This document shows, in pieces, positions 41,100 to 50,011 of a DNA stretch of 50,011 bases. A program made the position numbers and the translations under genes. Within the stretch, counting starts at the first letter, position 1; every line of letters begins with the position of its first letter. Origin of the DNA: Alphaproteobacteria bacterium (GTDB lineage: Bacteria > Pseudomonadota > Alphaproteobacteria > Rickettsiales > SXRF01); assembly GCA_025362975.1 (NCBI GenBank), contig JANYES010000016.1, forward strand, positions 1 to 50,011, given 5' to 3'. The notes below the pieces were generated by a model, which was not told where the DNA came from, did no database searches, and saw only the letters and a list, made by a program, of their open reading frames with translations.

Positions 41100-41957
41100 T
41101 CACTCCACGTTCACGCCAAACAAACAACTCTCAGCCGCCGCGCATTCCTGAGAAAGTGTCGCCGACAACGTCCCCATCCACAAAGACACCTCCGCCCGCA
41201 CCAGCATAAACCGCGAATCGTCGCTAAAGTACAATCGCACCGGCGGCTCGTTCGGGTCCGCCGCGTCCAGCTCCGACTTGGTATACCCCGCAAGCATTTT
41301 GCGCGTCAACGTCACCGGCACCACCGGCACTTGTTTCCCCAGATACGAAATCTGCTTTTTCTCCTCCACGACAAAGTCCAGCTCGCTCAAGCGCCGCCCG
41401 TCATACAGGTGTAAACTAAAGTTACCCTTGCCTGCGCGCACGGCCCCCCACGTCGCTTCGCGCATCCGAAGCGTCAGGCTCAGCGGATCGACCACATCTT
41501 TTTTCAGCTCGGCGTCCACCGGCGTGCGCGTCACCGCATTGTCGGGCGGCACCAGCATCTCTTGCCCTGCCTGAGCCCGGTGAGTAAGAAATTTCACGTA
41601 TTTTTTTTTCTTGCGCGTCTGGTAATGCGCTTCATACTCGGTCTCGGGATACGCAAACTCGCGGCCAGAGCCGCTCACCGTGGTATGTGACGAGTGCTTC
41701 ACGATCATATTGACCAGCCCCGTCGTCACAATATCGGACACGATGCTATAATGAGTAGGCGATTGTTCCAGCTCGATACCCAGCTTTCCGATGGGAATTT
41801 TGCCCAGGCTGAAGGCATAATGCCCTTTAAAACTGCCCAGCGCAGCCGGGTGTTCCTTCATCGCGCCGTCGGCAAAAGCGGGAGTTGTCAGCAATAAAAT
41901 GCTTAAAAACGAATATTTTAACTTGGACACATTGAAAAATCGACTGTTCACAACCAT
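41100..41957 (-). CDS. DUF3108 family periplasmic protein
   Basis: The 285-residue protein has an N-terminal signal peptide with a somewhat long lead-in (LKYSFLSILLLTTPAFA|DG, cleavage after about 29). The mature part is beta-rich, with the DUF3108 pattern: FKGHYAFSLGKIPIGKLGIELE, YETRKKKKYVKF-like strands, DVVDPLSLTLRMRE and FSLHLYDGRRLSELDF. DUF3108 proteins are periplasmic beta-barrel-like proteins of unknown role. The gene is divergent from clpB with 59 bp between them. The C-terminal Cys pair (Cys276 and Cys282, in SQECAAAESCLFG) could form a disulfide. Confidence 0.8.
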   Translation of the reverse strand: MVVNSRFFNVSKLKYSFLSILLLTTPAFADGAMKEHPAALGSFKGHYAFSLGKIPIGKLGIELEQSPTHYSIVSDIVTTGLVNMIVKHSSHTTVSGSGREFAYPETEYEAHYQTRKKKKYVKFLTHRAQAGQEMLVPPDNAVTRTPVDAELKKDVVDPLSLTLRMREATWGAVRAGKGNFSLHLYDGRRLSELDFVVEEKKQISYLGKQVPVVPVTLTRKMLAGYTKSELDAADPNEPPVRLYFSDDSRFMLVRAEVSLWMGTLSATLSQECAAAESCLFGVNVE

Positions 41958-42016
41958 ATACTCTGTAAGAATAAAGATACCTTAAACCCATGACATAATT
42001 CGCATAAGGATAAAAG

Positions 42017-44608
42017 ATGGATTTTGAAAAGTATACTGACCGTTCCAAACAGTTAATTCAAGCGACACAGACGTTGGCGCTTAGGAGCGGGAACCCCCAG
42101 ATTACCGCCGAACACCTGCTTGCCACACTGATGGACGATCGCGAAAAAATTGCCGAAAAGCTCATTCGCGCAAGCGGCGCCGATGCGGATAAAATCCGCG
42201 CCGAACTGGCTTCTTCCTTGAAAGCCATGCCGCGCGTCGAAGGCGCAGGCGCGGGCCAACCTTACCTCACACAAGACTTGGCCCGCGTCTTAGAATCCGC
42301 TGAAAAACTCGCCTCCAAAGCCAGCGATGAGTTCGTCACCGTCGAGCGCTTGCTGCAAGCCATCGCCATGTCCAAAGGCGTGAAAGCCGCCGATATCCTC
42401 GTCGCCTCCGGCGCCACCCCGCAAAAAATCAACGCCGCCATCAACGACATGCGCCAAGGCCGCACTGCCAGCTCCGCCAACGCCGAAGACCAGTTCAAAG
42501 CGCTCAAAAAATACACCAAAGACTTCACTGCGCTCGCCCGCGAAGGCAAGCTCGACCCCGTCATCGGCCGCGACGAAGAAATCCGCCGCACCATGCAGGT
42601 CCTCTCCCGCCGCACCAAAAACAACCCTGTGCTCATCGGTGAGCCCGGCGTCGGCAAAACCGCCATCGTCGAAGGCCTCGCCCAGCGCATCATCGCTGGC
42701 GACGTTCCCGAAACCTTAAAAGACAAACGCCTTTTATCCCTCGATCTCGGCGCCATGATCGCCGGTGCGAAATACCGCGGCGAGTTCGAAGAACGGTTAA
42801 AAGGTGTACTCAACGAAATGGCCCATTCCGGCGGTGACATCGTCTTATTTATCGACGAACTCCACAACCTCGTCGGCGCTGGCAAAGCCGAAGGCTCGAT
42901 GGACGCCTCAAACCTCCTGAAACCCGCACTCGCGCGCGGCGAGCTACACTGTGTGGGCGCTACCACCCTCGACGAGTACAAGAAAAATATCGAAAAAGAC
43001 GCCGCCCTCGCGCGCCGATTCCAGTCCGTCTTCGTGCCCGAACCAACAGTTGAGGATACCATCTCAATACTCAGAGGTTTAAAGGAAAAATATGAACTCC
43101 ACCACGGCATCCGCATCACCGACGCCGCCATCGTCTCGGCCGCAACTTTGTCGAACCGCTATATCTCCGACCGCTTCCTTCCCGACAAAGCCATCGACCT
43201 CGTCGACGAAGCCGCCGCCCGCCTGCGCATGGAAGTCGACTCGAAACCTGAAGGGTTAGACGAGCTGGACCGCCGCATCATTCAGTTGAAGATCGAGCGA
43301 GAAGCCCTTAAAAAAGAAACCGATAACGCTTCCAAGGACCGCCTCGGAAAACTCGAGATCGAACTAACCCAACTCGAAAAAGATTCCGCCGACTGGTCAA
43401 CCCGATGGCTGTCCGAAAAGTCGCAGCTCCACTCCGTCCAAAAGCTCAAAGAGCAGCTCGAAGAAGCCCAGCGCAACCGCGACATCGCCCAGCGCGCCGG
43501 TGACCTCACCAAGGCCGGGGAGATCGTCTACAGCATCATCCCCAAGCTCGCCGAACAGTTAAAAGACGCCGAAAAGTTAACGCAAAATGCGGTCATGAAA
43601 GAGGCCGTCACCGATCAGGACATCGCCGCCATCGTCTCGCGCTGGACCGGCATCCCTGTCGAAAAAATGCTCGAAGGCGAACGCGAAAAACTCCTCCAGA
43701 TGGAGTCCAACCTGCGCAACCGCGTCGTCGGTCAGGAAGACGCGCTCCTTGCCGTCTCCAATGCCGTCCGCCGCGCGCGCGCTGGTCTTCAAGACCCCGC
43801 GCGCCCCATCGGCTCCTTCTTGTTCCTTGGCCCCACCGGCGTCGGCAAAACCGAGCTGTGCAAAGCGCTGGCCGAATTCATCTTCGACGATGAAACCGCG
43901 CTGCTACGCATAGACATGTCCGAATTCATGGAAAAACACGCCGTCGCCCGCCTCGTCGGCGCCCCCCCGGGCTATGTCGGCTACGAAGAAGGCGGCACGC
44001 TGACGGAGGCCGTCCGCCGTAGACCTTATCAGGTAATATTGTTCGACGAGGTTGAAAAAGCCCATCCGGACGTGTTCAACATCCTGTTGCAGGTCCTCGA
44101 CGATGGGCGTCTGACCGACGGTCAGGGCCGCACCGTCGACTTCCGCAACACCATCATCGTGCTCACCTCCAACCTCGGCTCGGAATATCTGGCCGAAGCC
44201 AAAGGCAGCGAAATCACCGGCCCGATGCGCGACCATGTCATGCAAGCAGTCCGCAAAGCCTTCCGCCCGGAATTCATCAACCGGCTGGACGAGATCATCA
44301 TGTTCTCCCGCCTCGCGCGCGAAAACATGATCCACATCGTCGACATCCAGCTTAAAAACCTCGAAAAACGTTTGGCCGAACGCCACATCACCCTCGACCT
44401 CGACGCGGCCGCCAAAAACTGGCTCGCCGAAGCCGGATACGACCCTGCCTACGGCGCTCGCCCCCTCAAGCGCGTCATTCAGCGCTCGCTTCAGGATATG
44501 CTTGCAAACCAGATTCTATCTGGCACCATCGCCGACGGCAGCACAGTCAGCATCACTGCTGGCGACAGCGGCCTCGCCCTGAAGGGCAAGCAAACGAAAG
44601 TGGCCTGA
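42017..44608 (+). CDS. clpB: ClpB disaggregase (Hsp104 family)
   Basis: The 863-residue AAA+ chaperone resolubilises aggregates with DnaK. Domains in order: N-domain (1-145), AAA1 with Walker A GEPGVGKT (208-215), a ClpB-specific coiled-coil middle domain (about 405-525), and AAA2 with Walker A GPTGVGKT (605-612). The pore loop [12 protein letters not shown] and the C-terminal [11 protein letters not shown] are also present. No ClpP-binding IGF loop is seen, so this is a disaggregase and not ClpA/ClpC. It should be heat-shock induced, but the 59-bp upstream region shows no clear sigma-32 promoter. Its stop overlaps the next ATG (TGATG). Confidence 0.97.
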   Translation: MDFEKYTDRSKQLIQATQTLALRSGNPQITAEHLLATLMDDREKIAEKLIRASGADADKIRAELASSLKAMPRVEGAGAGQPYLTQDLARVLESAEKLASKASDEFVTVERLLQAIAMSKGVKAADILVASGATPQKINAAINDMRQGRTASSANAEDQFKALKKYTKDFTALAREGKLDPVIGRDEEIRRTMQVLSRRTKNNPVLIGEPGVGKTAIVEGLAQRIIAGDVPETLKDKRLLSLDLGAMIAGAKYRGEFEERLKGVLNEMAHSGGDIVLFIDELHNLVGAGKAEGSMDASNLLKPALARGELHCVGATTLDEYKKNIEKDAALARRFQSVFVPEPTVEDTISILRGLKEKYELHHGIRITDAAIVSAATLSNRYISDRFLPDKAIDLVDEAAARLRMEVDSKPEGLDELDRRIIQLKIEREALKKETDNASKDRLGKLEIELTQLEKDSADWSTRWLSEKSQLHSVQKLKEQLEEAQRNRDIAQRAGDLTKAGEIVYSIIPKLAEQLKDAEKLTQNAVMKEAVTDQDIAAIVSRWTGIPVEKMLEGEREKLLQMESNLRNRVVGQEDALLAVSNAVRRARAGLQDPARPIGSFLFLGPTGVGKTELCKALAEFIFDDETALLRIDMSEFMEKHAVARLVGAPPGYVGYEEGGTLTEAVRRRPYQVILFDEVEKAHPDVFNILLQVLDDGRLTDGQGRTVDFRNTIIVLTSNLGSEYLAEAKGSEITGPMRDHVMQAVRKAFRPEFINRLDEIIMFSRLARENMIHIVDIQLKNLEKRLAERHITLDLDAAAKNWLAEAGYDPAYGARPLKRVIQRSLQDMLANQILSGTIADGSTVSITAGDSGLALKGKQTKVA

Positions 44609-44934
44609 TGCAAGACGATAAACTCAACCCGGCGCACATTGAAGCGCTTGTCATTACGCATGCGGATTTCTTTGAACGTGAGCTGCGTCCGCTGCTGGCC
44701 GGAACGCAACCCGCATTGAATCAAAAGCTCGACAAACTATTGGAAAAAGCGGGCTATGACTACGCCGGGGATGCGCGCATGCAAGCCCCCACCAAATCCG
44801 AAACCGTCGAACTCCTCGGCGAAATCCACGTAGCGATGGAAGACGGGCCTGAAAAATCAACGCTGGGTAAAGTCCTCATGAAAATGACGGGATTGACGCG
44901 CCCTTCGCCGTCCAGTCCTGGCGTTTCTCCCTAA
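44608..44934 (+). CDS. Hypothetical protein, 108 aa, downstream of clpB
   Basis: The frame starts on the last base of clpB (TGATG), so it is likely co-translated. The family is not recognised. The small acidic-to-neutral helical protein contains IEALVITHADFFERELRPLL and a second helical half, TVELLGEIHVAMEDGPEKS. The tail is Pro/Ser-rich. No signal peptide or membrane helix is seen. As a clpB partner it might be an adaptor or a passive passenger. The sequence alone does not decide. Confidence 0.65.
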   Translation: MQDDKLNPAHIEALVITHADFFERELRPLLAGTQPALNQKLDKLLEKAGYDYAGDARMQAPTKSETVELLGEIHVAMEDGPEKSTLGKVLMKMTGLTRPSPSSPGVSP

Positions 44935-45036
44935 ATATACAACCTCAATCTCCCCCGTTTCATGCGGAACCAACAAGCCGCAACCGCGCAGTGACAATGG
45001 CGTTGGCACGTAAATTCAACTGAAATCAAAAGAAAA

Positions 45037-46509
45037 CTAGCGTTCTTCCGCGTCCGCCACGACCATCTTCTTGCTGCCGGACATGGCGACATCGGTCTTG
45101 CGTGGGGTGTTGGTCAACTGGGCCTGGATCTGATCCATATTCTTACGAAACGCTGCCATTTCACGGTCCGCCAGCATATTGCCCGCCTTGAACTTCACGC
45201 CCGACGGGTTGACCTGCTCGTTATTGATGAGGATTTCATAGTGAAGGTGAGGGCCGGTGGCCATGCCTGTGGCGCCCACATAAGCGACGATCTGGCCTTG
45301 TTTGACGTGATGGCCCGGCGACACGTTGGCGGCGAAACGGCTGATATGGCCGTAGGCCGAGGAGTATTTATCATTGTGCTTGATGCGCAGGTAATTGCCA
45401 TAGCCGCCTTTGCGGCCTTCGAAATCCACGGTGCCGTCGCCAGCGGCATAGATCGGCGTGCCCGTGGGCGCTCCGAAATCGATACCGCGATGCATCTTGG
45501 AGTAACCGAGGATCGGGTGGCTTCTCATGCCGTAGCCGGACGTAATTTTCGCGCCGTTGATCGGGGTGCGCAGCATGGCTTTGCGCACGCTTTCACCCTT
45601 CTGGTTATAAAAGTCGACCATGCCGCTCTTATCGACATAACGGTACAGGCGCATGGCTTCCCCGCCGATGGTCAGTTCCGCATATAATATATTACCATGC
45701 CCTGCCGCCGCGCCCTTACGGGTCTCAAGACGTTCATACAGCACGTCAATCGCGTCGCCCGGCTGCAAATCACGCTGGAAATCAACGTCATAGCTATAGG
45801 CCGTAATGATATCATTGAGTAAACCGGCCGGAATCCCGGAATTCATCCCGGTTTCGTACAGGCTCGAATCGATACGCCCGCCCGCATGGGCCAAACGGCG
45901 TTCCACCGGTTCGATGATCTTTTTGACTTCGAAATCGCTGTTATCGCCTTTTTTACGGACGATTTCGACCGTAGACGTGGGCGAAGTGAGCATTTTCACG
46001 CTGGCGATGATCGGCTGGTTGGTATTGCCCGGCTTATCGAGCACGACCGACACATTCTGGCCAATATCGAGTTTTTTAACATTATAAACGGTGCGGATCG
46101 ACTCAACCGCGTTCTGGGCCTCTTCATAAGAAGCTCCCGCGTCGGTCAGCAAACTCATCAACGTATCGCCATTTTCGACCTTCATGGCCAGCGACAGAGG
46201 GTAATTAAGGGTTTCGCGGGGCTTGGGCGCCTGTGCCACTGCGGCCAAGCGGGCCGGGGAGGGTGGAAGGGCAAGGGCGACGACGTCGATGCCCTTAGTG
46301 GTGTGAATTTCGTCTTTATCTGTAAAACTGGCCGTCTGGGCGTTGAGCAATGGCGATAAGGAAGGCAAGGAAATCGGGCCGGTGAGGGCAAGGGCGCAGC
46401 CGATGCCAAAACCCGTACCCAGTACGAACCACGACACCCGGCGCAGGCGCTTTTTGGCGCGTGAGCGGGTCGTAATCCTCACGGGATAGAAAGTTGCGTT
46501 GCCCTGCAT
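45037..46509 (-). CDS. M23 family murein endopeptidase (MepM-like)
   Basis: The 490-residue protein has a basic start, one membrane helix or uncleaved signal (about 25-45), and a periplasmic linker. A LysM/OapA-like segment follows (MKVENGDTLMSLLTDAGAS, about 109-127), then a mixed domain with LQPGDAIDVLYERLE, and the LytM zinc peptidase domain. The zinc and catalytic residues are His340 and Asp344 in HRGIDFGAP, and His421/His423 in GPHLHYEI. All are present, so it should cleave peptidoglycan cross-links, unlike EnvC-type activators. It stands alone on the minus strand, divergent from the str operon. Confidence 0.9.
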   Translation of the reverse strand: MQGNATFYPVRITTRSRAKKRLRRVSWFVLGTGFGIGCALALTGPISLPSLSPLLNAQTASFTDKDEIHTTKGIDVVALALPPSPARLAAVAQAPKPRETLNYPLSLAMKVENGDTLMSLLTDAGASYEEAQNAVESIRTVYNVKKLDIGQNVSVVLDKPGNTNQPIIASVKMLTSPTSTVEIVRKKGDNSDFEVKKIIEPVERRLAHAGGRIDSSLYETGMNSGIPAGLLNDIITAYSYDVDFQRDLQPGDAIDVLYERLETRKGAAAGHGNILYAELTIGGEAMRLYRYVDKSGMVDFYNQKGESVRKAMLRTPINGAKITSGYGMRSHPILGYSKMHRGIDFGAPTGTPIYAAGDGTVDFEGRKGGYGNYLRIKHNDKYSSAYGHISRFAANVSPGHHVKQGQIVAYVGATGMATGPHLHYEILINNEQVNPSGVKFKAGNMLADREMAAFRKNMDQIQAQLTNTPRKTDVAMSGSKKMVVADAEER

Positions 46510-46684
46510 GGCGATTCCTGCGTACCACTACTAATTGTTAACGAACACCGTTTGTATGCCCACGGATTGTATAACTCGAGAATAGTGCTAAGGGATTTTT
46601 TTTCCCCTGCCAACCCCAAAAAAGCAATCCCAGAATAATAAATCTTTTTTTTATTCTTTTTTTATGTTTACCCCGTCTTTTCGC

Positions 46685-46713
46685 TTGACGGGATGCGGCA
46701 GTCTCTCTAAGTT
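46685..46713 (+). promoter_or_regulatory. Putative promoter of the str operon, with a ~185-nt leader
   Basis: CTTGACG (46684-46690), a 17-bp spacer and TAAGTT (46708-46713) match the strong alphaproteobacterial housekeeping promoter type. The start would be near 46720, leaving a leader of about 185 nt before rpsL (46906). The 396-bp gap 46510-46905 holds no gene that I can support. A poly-A/T stretch at 46590-46670 lies upstream of the promoter and could act as an UP-like element. The leader has no terminator-like hairpin. Confidence 0.6.
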
Positions 46714-46905
46714 ACGCGCCTCCGAGAAATAAGGACGATACTGCCTTTAAAACGACTATACGCCTGAGAAGGTTTAGAAAGATTTAAAAGTAAGTCCCCA
46801 GGTTTTCGACGGGAAAGAGATCAAGTCAGCGTGGCCAAGTGTTATTAACGTAAATAGGCGGCCAGCGCTTCTAAAGATAAACTATTGCAAGATAAGGATT
46901 TTTGA

Positions 46906-47277
46906 ATGCCAACCATCAATCAGTTGGTCCGCAGCCCACGCCGCCTCGTTGCAAAACGCAACAAGGTGCCGGCTTTGCAGGCTTGCCCACAGAAACGCGG
47001 TGTTTGCACCCAGGTGAAAACCGTTACTCCGAAAAAGCCGAACTCGGCTCTTCGTAAAGTAGCCCGTATCCGTTTGACCAATGGCCATGAAGTATTCGGC
47101 TACATCCCGGGCGAAGGCCATAACCTACAGGAACATAGCGTTGTGTTGATCCGCGGCGGCCGTGTAAAAGATTTGCCGGGCGTTCGTTACCATATCATTC
47201 GCGGCACGCTCGATACGCAGGGTGTCAAAAACCGTAAACAGTCTCGCTCCGCTTACGGCGCGAAACGTCCGAAATAA
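46906..47277 (+). CDS. rpsL: 30S ribosomal protein S12
   Basis: The 123-residue decoding-centre protein has the canonical [17 protein letters not shown] and [13 protein letters not shown]. Lys43 and Lys88 (E. coli-like positions) are both present and Pro91 is intact, so there is no streptomycin-resistance substitution at these sites. It is the first gene of the str operon. The start is preceded by AAGGATTTTTGA. Confidence 0.98.
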   Translation: MPTINQLVRSPRRLVAKRNKVPALQACPQKRGVCTQVKTVTPKKPNSALRKVARIRLTNGHEVFGYIPGEGHNLQEHSVVLIRGGRVKDLPGVRYHIIRGTLDTQGVKNRKQSRSAYGAKRPK

Positions 47278-47301
47278 GGCCAGAGAAATAAGGATTAAAG
47301 T

Positions 47302-47772
47302 ATGTCACGTCGTCGCGCTGCGATTAAAAGGGTTGTTCTGCCGGATGCTAAATACGGCGATATCGTCCTGACCAAGCTCATCAACACCATGATGTACGAT
47401 GGTAAGAAATCGGCTGCCGAAGCCATTGCTTATCAGGCGTTCGATATCATCCAGAAGAAAACCAGCCAGGATCCGCTGAAATTCTTCCATGACGCCCTGA
47501 ACAACATCAAGCCGTCGGTTGAAGTTCGCTCCCGCCGCGTCGGTGGCGCGACCTATCAGGTGCCGACCGAAGTGCGCGAAGAACGCCGTCTGGCGCTCGC
47601 CCTTCGCTGGTTGATCAACGCTTCGCGCGAACGCAAGGAAAAGACCATGCGCGACCGTATCGCAGCCGAGCTGATGGACGCAGTCAATGGTCGCGGCGGT
47701 GCCGTCAACAAGCGCGAAAATACGCATAAGATGGCTGAAGCCAACAAAGCCTTCTCACACTATCGCTGGTAA
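47302..47772 (+). CDS. rpsG: 30S ribosomal protein S7
   Basis: This 156-residue protein nucleates assembly of the 30S head by binding the 3' domain of 16S rRNA. It starts [20 protein letters not shown] and contains [20 protein letters not shown] and [13 protein letters not shown], both typical. In E. coli S7 represses its own operon by binding the rpsL-rpsG spacer. That spacer is only 24 bases here, so the same mechanism is not evident. Confidence 0.98.
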   Translation: MSRRRAAIKRVVLPDAKYGDIVLTKLINTMMYDGKKSAAEAIAYQAFDIIQKKTSQDPLKFFHDALNNIKPSVEVRSRRVGGATYQVPTEVREERRLALALRWLINASRERKEKTMRDRIAAELMDAVNGRGGAVNKRENTHKMAEANKAFSHYRW

Positions 47773-47785
47773 TTAGGGACTCTGC

Positions 47786-49861
47786 ATGCCACGTAAAACA
47801 CCGTTAAAAGATTATCGTAACATTGGTATCTGCGCTCACATCGACGCCGGTAAAACCACTACGACTGAACGTATCTTGTACTACACCGGCAAATCGCACA
47901 AAATCGGCGAAGTGCATGAAGGTGCTGCCACCATGGATTGGATGGAGCAGGAACAGGAACGCGGCATCACGATTACCTCGGCAGCCACGACCTGCTTCTG
48001 GAAAGAACAGCGCATTAACATCATCGATACCCCTGGACACGTAGACTTCACCATCGAAGTAGAGCGCTCCATGCGCGTACTCGACGGCGCCGTCACCGTC
48101 TTCGATTCGGTTGCAGGCGTAGAACCGCAATCCGAAACCGTCTGGCGCCAGGCTGATAAATATCACGTGCCGCGCATCTGCTTCGTCAACAAAATGGATC
48201 GCATCGGTGCCAACTTCGAACGCACCGTGCAGATGATGATCGACCGTCTCGGCACCCGCCCGCTGATCATCAACTTCCCGATCGGTTCGGAAGACAAATA
48301 CGAAGGCGTCGTCGACGTCATCAAAATGAAAGAAATCGTCTGGAAGGGCGAAGAGCTCGGCGCAACCTTCGAAGAGCAGGAAATCCGCCCTGAACTTCAG
48401 GCCCGCGCTAAAGCCACCCGCGAAGCGACCATTGAAATGGCCGTCGAAATGGATGACGGCATGATGGAAAAATACCTCGCTGGCGAAGAGCCTTCCGAAG
48501 CCGATCTGAAAGAATGTATCCGTCGCGGTACCGTCGCCTTCAAATTCGTGCCGGTTCTCAACGGCGCTGCGTTCAAGAATAAAGGCGTTCAGCCGATGCT
48601 CGACGCGGTGGTTGACTTCCTGCCGAGCCCGCTCGACATTCCGTCCGTGACCGCCATCGACGTGAAGACCGAAGCTGAAGTGACCCGCAAAGCCGACGAC
48701 AGCGAAAAACTCTCGGCGCTCGCGTTTAAAATCATGACCGATCCGTTCGTTGGTTCGCTCACTTTCGTTCGCATCTATTCGGGCACGCTGAGCTCTGGCT
48801 CGTATGTTCAGAACACTATTAAAGACAATCGCGAACGCGTTGGTCGCATGTTGCTGATGCATGCAAACAGCCGCGAAGACGTGAAAGAAGCTTTTGCTGG
48901 CGACATCGTAGCGCTTGCTGGCCTCAAGAACACCACCACCGGCGACACCCTGTGCGACGTTGATCATCAGGTGATCCTTGAGCGTATGGAATTCCCTGAA
49001 CCGGTCATCGAATTGGCGATCGAGCCAAAGACGAAAGCCGACCAGGAAAAAATGGGCATCGCGCTGTCGCGCCTCGCGTCGGAAGATCCTTCCTTGCGCG
49101 TGTCAACCAACGAAGAAACCGGCCAGACCATTCTTAAAGGCATGGGCGAGTTGCACCTTGAAATCATCGTCGACCGTATGCGTCGCGAATTCAAAGTCGA
49201 AGCAAACGTTGGCGCACCGCAGGTAGCTTACCGTGAAACCATTACCCTCAAAAAGGATATTGATTACACGCATAAGAAACAATCGGGCGGTACCGGTCAA
49301 TACGCTAAAATCAACCTCGAAATCGAACCGCTCCCACCGGGATCCGGCTTCGTATTCGAATCCAAAATCGTCGGTGGTGCTGTGCCCAAGGAATACATTC
49401 CGGGCGTTCTGAAGGGCTTCGAATCGTGTCTCTCTAACGGTGTGGTGGCGGGCTTCCCAACCATCGACTTCAAAGTAACGCTGGTTGACGGCGGCTACCA
49501 TGATGTCGATTCGAGCGTCCTCGCATTTGAAATCGCAGCTCGCGCAGCCTTCCGCGAAGGCATGCCGAAATGCGGTCCGGTTCTTCTCGAGCCGATCATG
49601 AAAGTCGAAGTCGTCACCCCGGAAGATTACATGGGCGACGTCATCGGCGATTTATCCTCACGCCGTGGCCAGGTCACCGGCATGGACAGCCGCGGCAACG
49701 CGCGCGTCGTCGATGCGATGGTGCCGCTGGGTTCGATGTTCGGTTATGTCAATACGCTGCGTTCGATGTCGCAAGGCCGCGCACAGTATTCCATGCAGTT
49801 TGACCACTATGAGCAGGTACCTGCCAATGTGGCCGAAGAAATCAAAAAGAAAGTAGCTTAA
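47786..49861 (+). CDS. fusA: Elongation factor G
   Basis: The 691-residue translational GTPase drives translocation and ribosome recycling. G1 is [14 protein letters not shown] (17-30, P-loop at 17-24), switch II is [15 protein letters not shown], and G4 is NKMDRIGA. The domain IV tip region reads [17 protein letters not shown], and the C-terminal domain V is complete. Length is normal for a housekeeping EF-G; no second copy is seen in this window. It lies 13 bases after rpsG. Confidence 0.98.
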   Translation: MPRKTPLKDYRNIGICAHIDAGKTTTTERILYYTGKSHKIGEVHEGAATMDWMEQEQERGITITSAATTCFWKEQRINIIDTPGHVDFTIEVERSMRVLDGAVTVFDSVAGVEPQSETVWRQADKYHVPRICFVNKMDRIGANFERTVQMMIDRLGTRPLIINFPIGSEDKYEGVVDVIKMKEIVWKGEELGATFEEQEIRPELQARAKATREATIEMAVEMDDGMMEKYLAGEEPSEADLKECIRRGTVAFKFVPVLNGAAFKNKGVQPMLDAVVDFLPSPLDIPSVTAIDVKTEAEVTRKADDSEKLSALAFKIMTDPFVGSLTFVRIYSGTLSSGSYVQNTIKDNRERVGRMLLMHANSREDVKEAFAGDIVALAGLKNTTTGDTLCDVDHQVILERMEFPEPVIELAIEPKTKADQEKMGIALSRLASEDPSLRVSTNEETGQTILKGMGELHLEIIVDRMRREFKVEANVGAPQVAYRETITLKKDIDYTHKKQSGGTGQYAKINLEIEPLPPGSGFVFESKIVGGAVPKEYIPGVLKGFESCLSNGVVAGFPTIDFKVTLVDGGYHDVDSSVLAFEIAARAAFREGMPKCGPVLLEPIMKVEVVTPEDYMGDVIGDLSSRRGQVTGMDSRGNARVVDAMVPLGSMFGYVNTLRSMSQGRAQYSMQFDHYEQVPANVAEEIKKKVA

Positions 49862-49873
49862 GGAGCACATACT

Positions 49874-50011
49874 ATGTCGAAAGAGAAATTTGAACGCAAT
49901 AAACCGCACTGCAACATCGGCACCATCGGTCACGTGGATCATGGCAAAACGTCTTTGACGGCTGCTATCACCAAAGTGCTCGCTGAATCGAACAACAAGA
50001 ACACCTACACC
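49874..50011 (+). CDS. tuf: Elongation factor Tu, 5' part (cut by the right edge)
   Basis: Only the first 46 codons are in the window, starting [19 protein letters not shown]. The GTP-binding P-loop GHVDHGKT is at 19-26, and the sequence then runs [14 protein letters not shown]. It has AAGGAGC as ribosome binding site, 12 bases after fusA, the usual str operon order. EF-Tu delivers aminoacyl-tRNA to the ribosome. The rest cannot be judged. Confidence 0.97.
   Translation, partial: MSKEKFERNKPHCNIGTIGHVDHGKTSLTAAITKVLAESNNKNTYT

Noticed and set aside
40795-41127. 110-codon minus-strand ORF between the DUF4167 terminator and the DUF3108 gene
   Set aside because: It overlaps both the terminator stem and the end of the DUF3108 gene, has no ribosome binding site and reads through imperfect palindromes; composition is not protein-like.
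46672-46692. CCCGTC...GACGGG dyad as a fourth copy of the dispersed hairpin
   Set aside because: It has only a 6-bp stem and a longer loop, and its right arm is the -35 element of the str promoter, so the resemblance is probably incidental.
47804-48967. 387-codon minus-strand frame opposite fusA
   Set aside because: Antisense shadow of EF-G; the composition (His/Phe/Asp-rich) is the usual product of reading this gene backwards.

Overview
The window looks like the chromosome of an alphaproteobacterium. The evidence is family-level only: sdhC-sdhD-sdhA-sdhB with the alphaproteobacterial forms of each subunit, a DUF4167 gene after prmC, a bactofilin, a PtsP-type nitrogen-PTS enzyme I, UbiG, bacterial IspG, and a str operon (rpsL-rpsG-fusA-tuf) behind a CTTGACG-type promoter. 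HisRS is of the canonical bacterial type (as I recall it for Rickettsia and E. coli) rather than the divergent type of most Rhizobiales, Caulobacterales and Rhodobacterales, so I favour a deep or basal lineage. I cannot name the genus. Most of the window is GC-rich and very compact, with many ATGA or TAATG junctions and convergent genes that share stop-codon bases.

Layout. 1-2990 is an AT-rich, decayed island on the 3' side of a tRNA-Gln(CUG) gene. It holds the edge of an IS3-family element, a DUF2075 C-terminal fragment, a fragment of about 30 codons from a tyrosine recombinase, and a UvrD-like helicase that has lost its N-terminus and carries an in-frame stop. 3344-5581 has small envelope and chromatin genes: a lipoprotein, a DoxX protein, an HU-like protein with a basic tail, and an acetyltransferase. 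5578-11923 is an envelope cluster: a secreted hydrolase, a large membrane protein, a 97-residue protein with a PEP-CTERM-like tail (VPEMP), an exosortase with its Cys/Arg/His triad, a GT-C-type glycosyltransferase and a GT2 polyprenyl-phosphate glycosyltransferase. 11989-20944 is metabolism: DUF983, quinone oxidoreductase, succinate dehydrogenase (with two related unknown genes between sdhA and sdhB), homoserine kinase and RNase HI.

21092-31713 mixes bactofilin, an FAD oxidoreductase, a nitrilase-family amidase, UbiG, a TPR-methyltransferase, a RimI-like acetyltransferase, aspartate kinase, a second tandem pair of unknown paralogues, a nitronate-monooxygenase-like flavoprotein and several large unknown proteins. 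31910-40762 is a long collinear run: ptsP, a RodZ-like HTH gene, ispG, an unknown gene, hisS, prfA, an unknown gene, prmC and DUF4167. prfA and prmC belong together, since PrmC methylates the release-factor GGQ glutamine. 41100-46509 has a DUF3108 protein, clpB, a small unknown gene and an M23 peptidase. The window ends in the str operon, with tuf cut by the right edge.

The best candidate for an undescribed system is the exosortase with its miniature VPEMP substrate and flanking glycosyltransferases (7913-11923). Next are the two pairs of tandem unknown paralogues embedded in the sdh and lysC neighbourhoods. All functional calls come from reading motifs by eye. No database search was possible.
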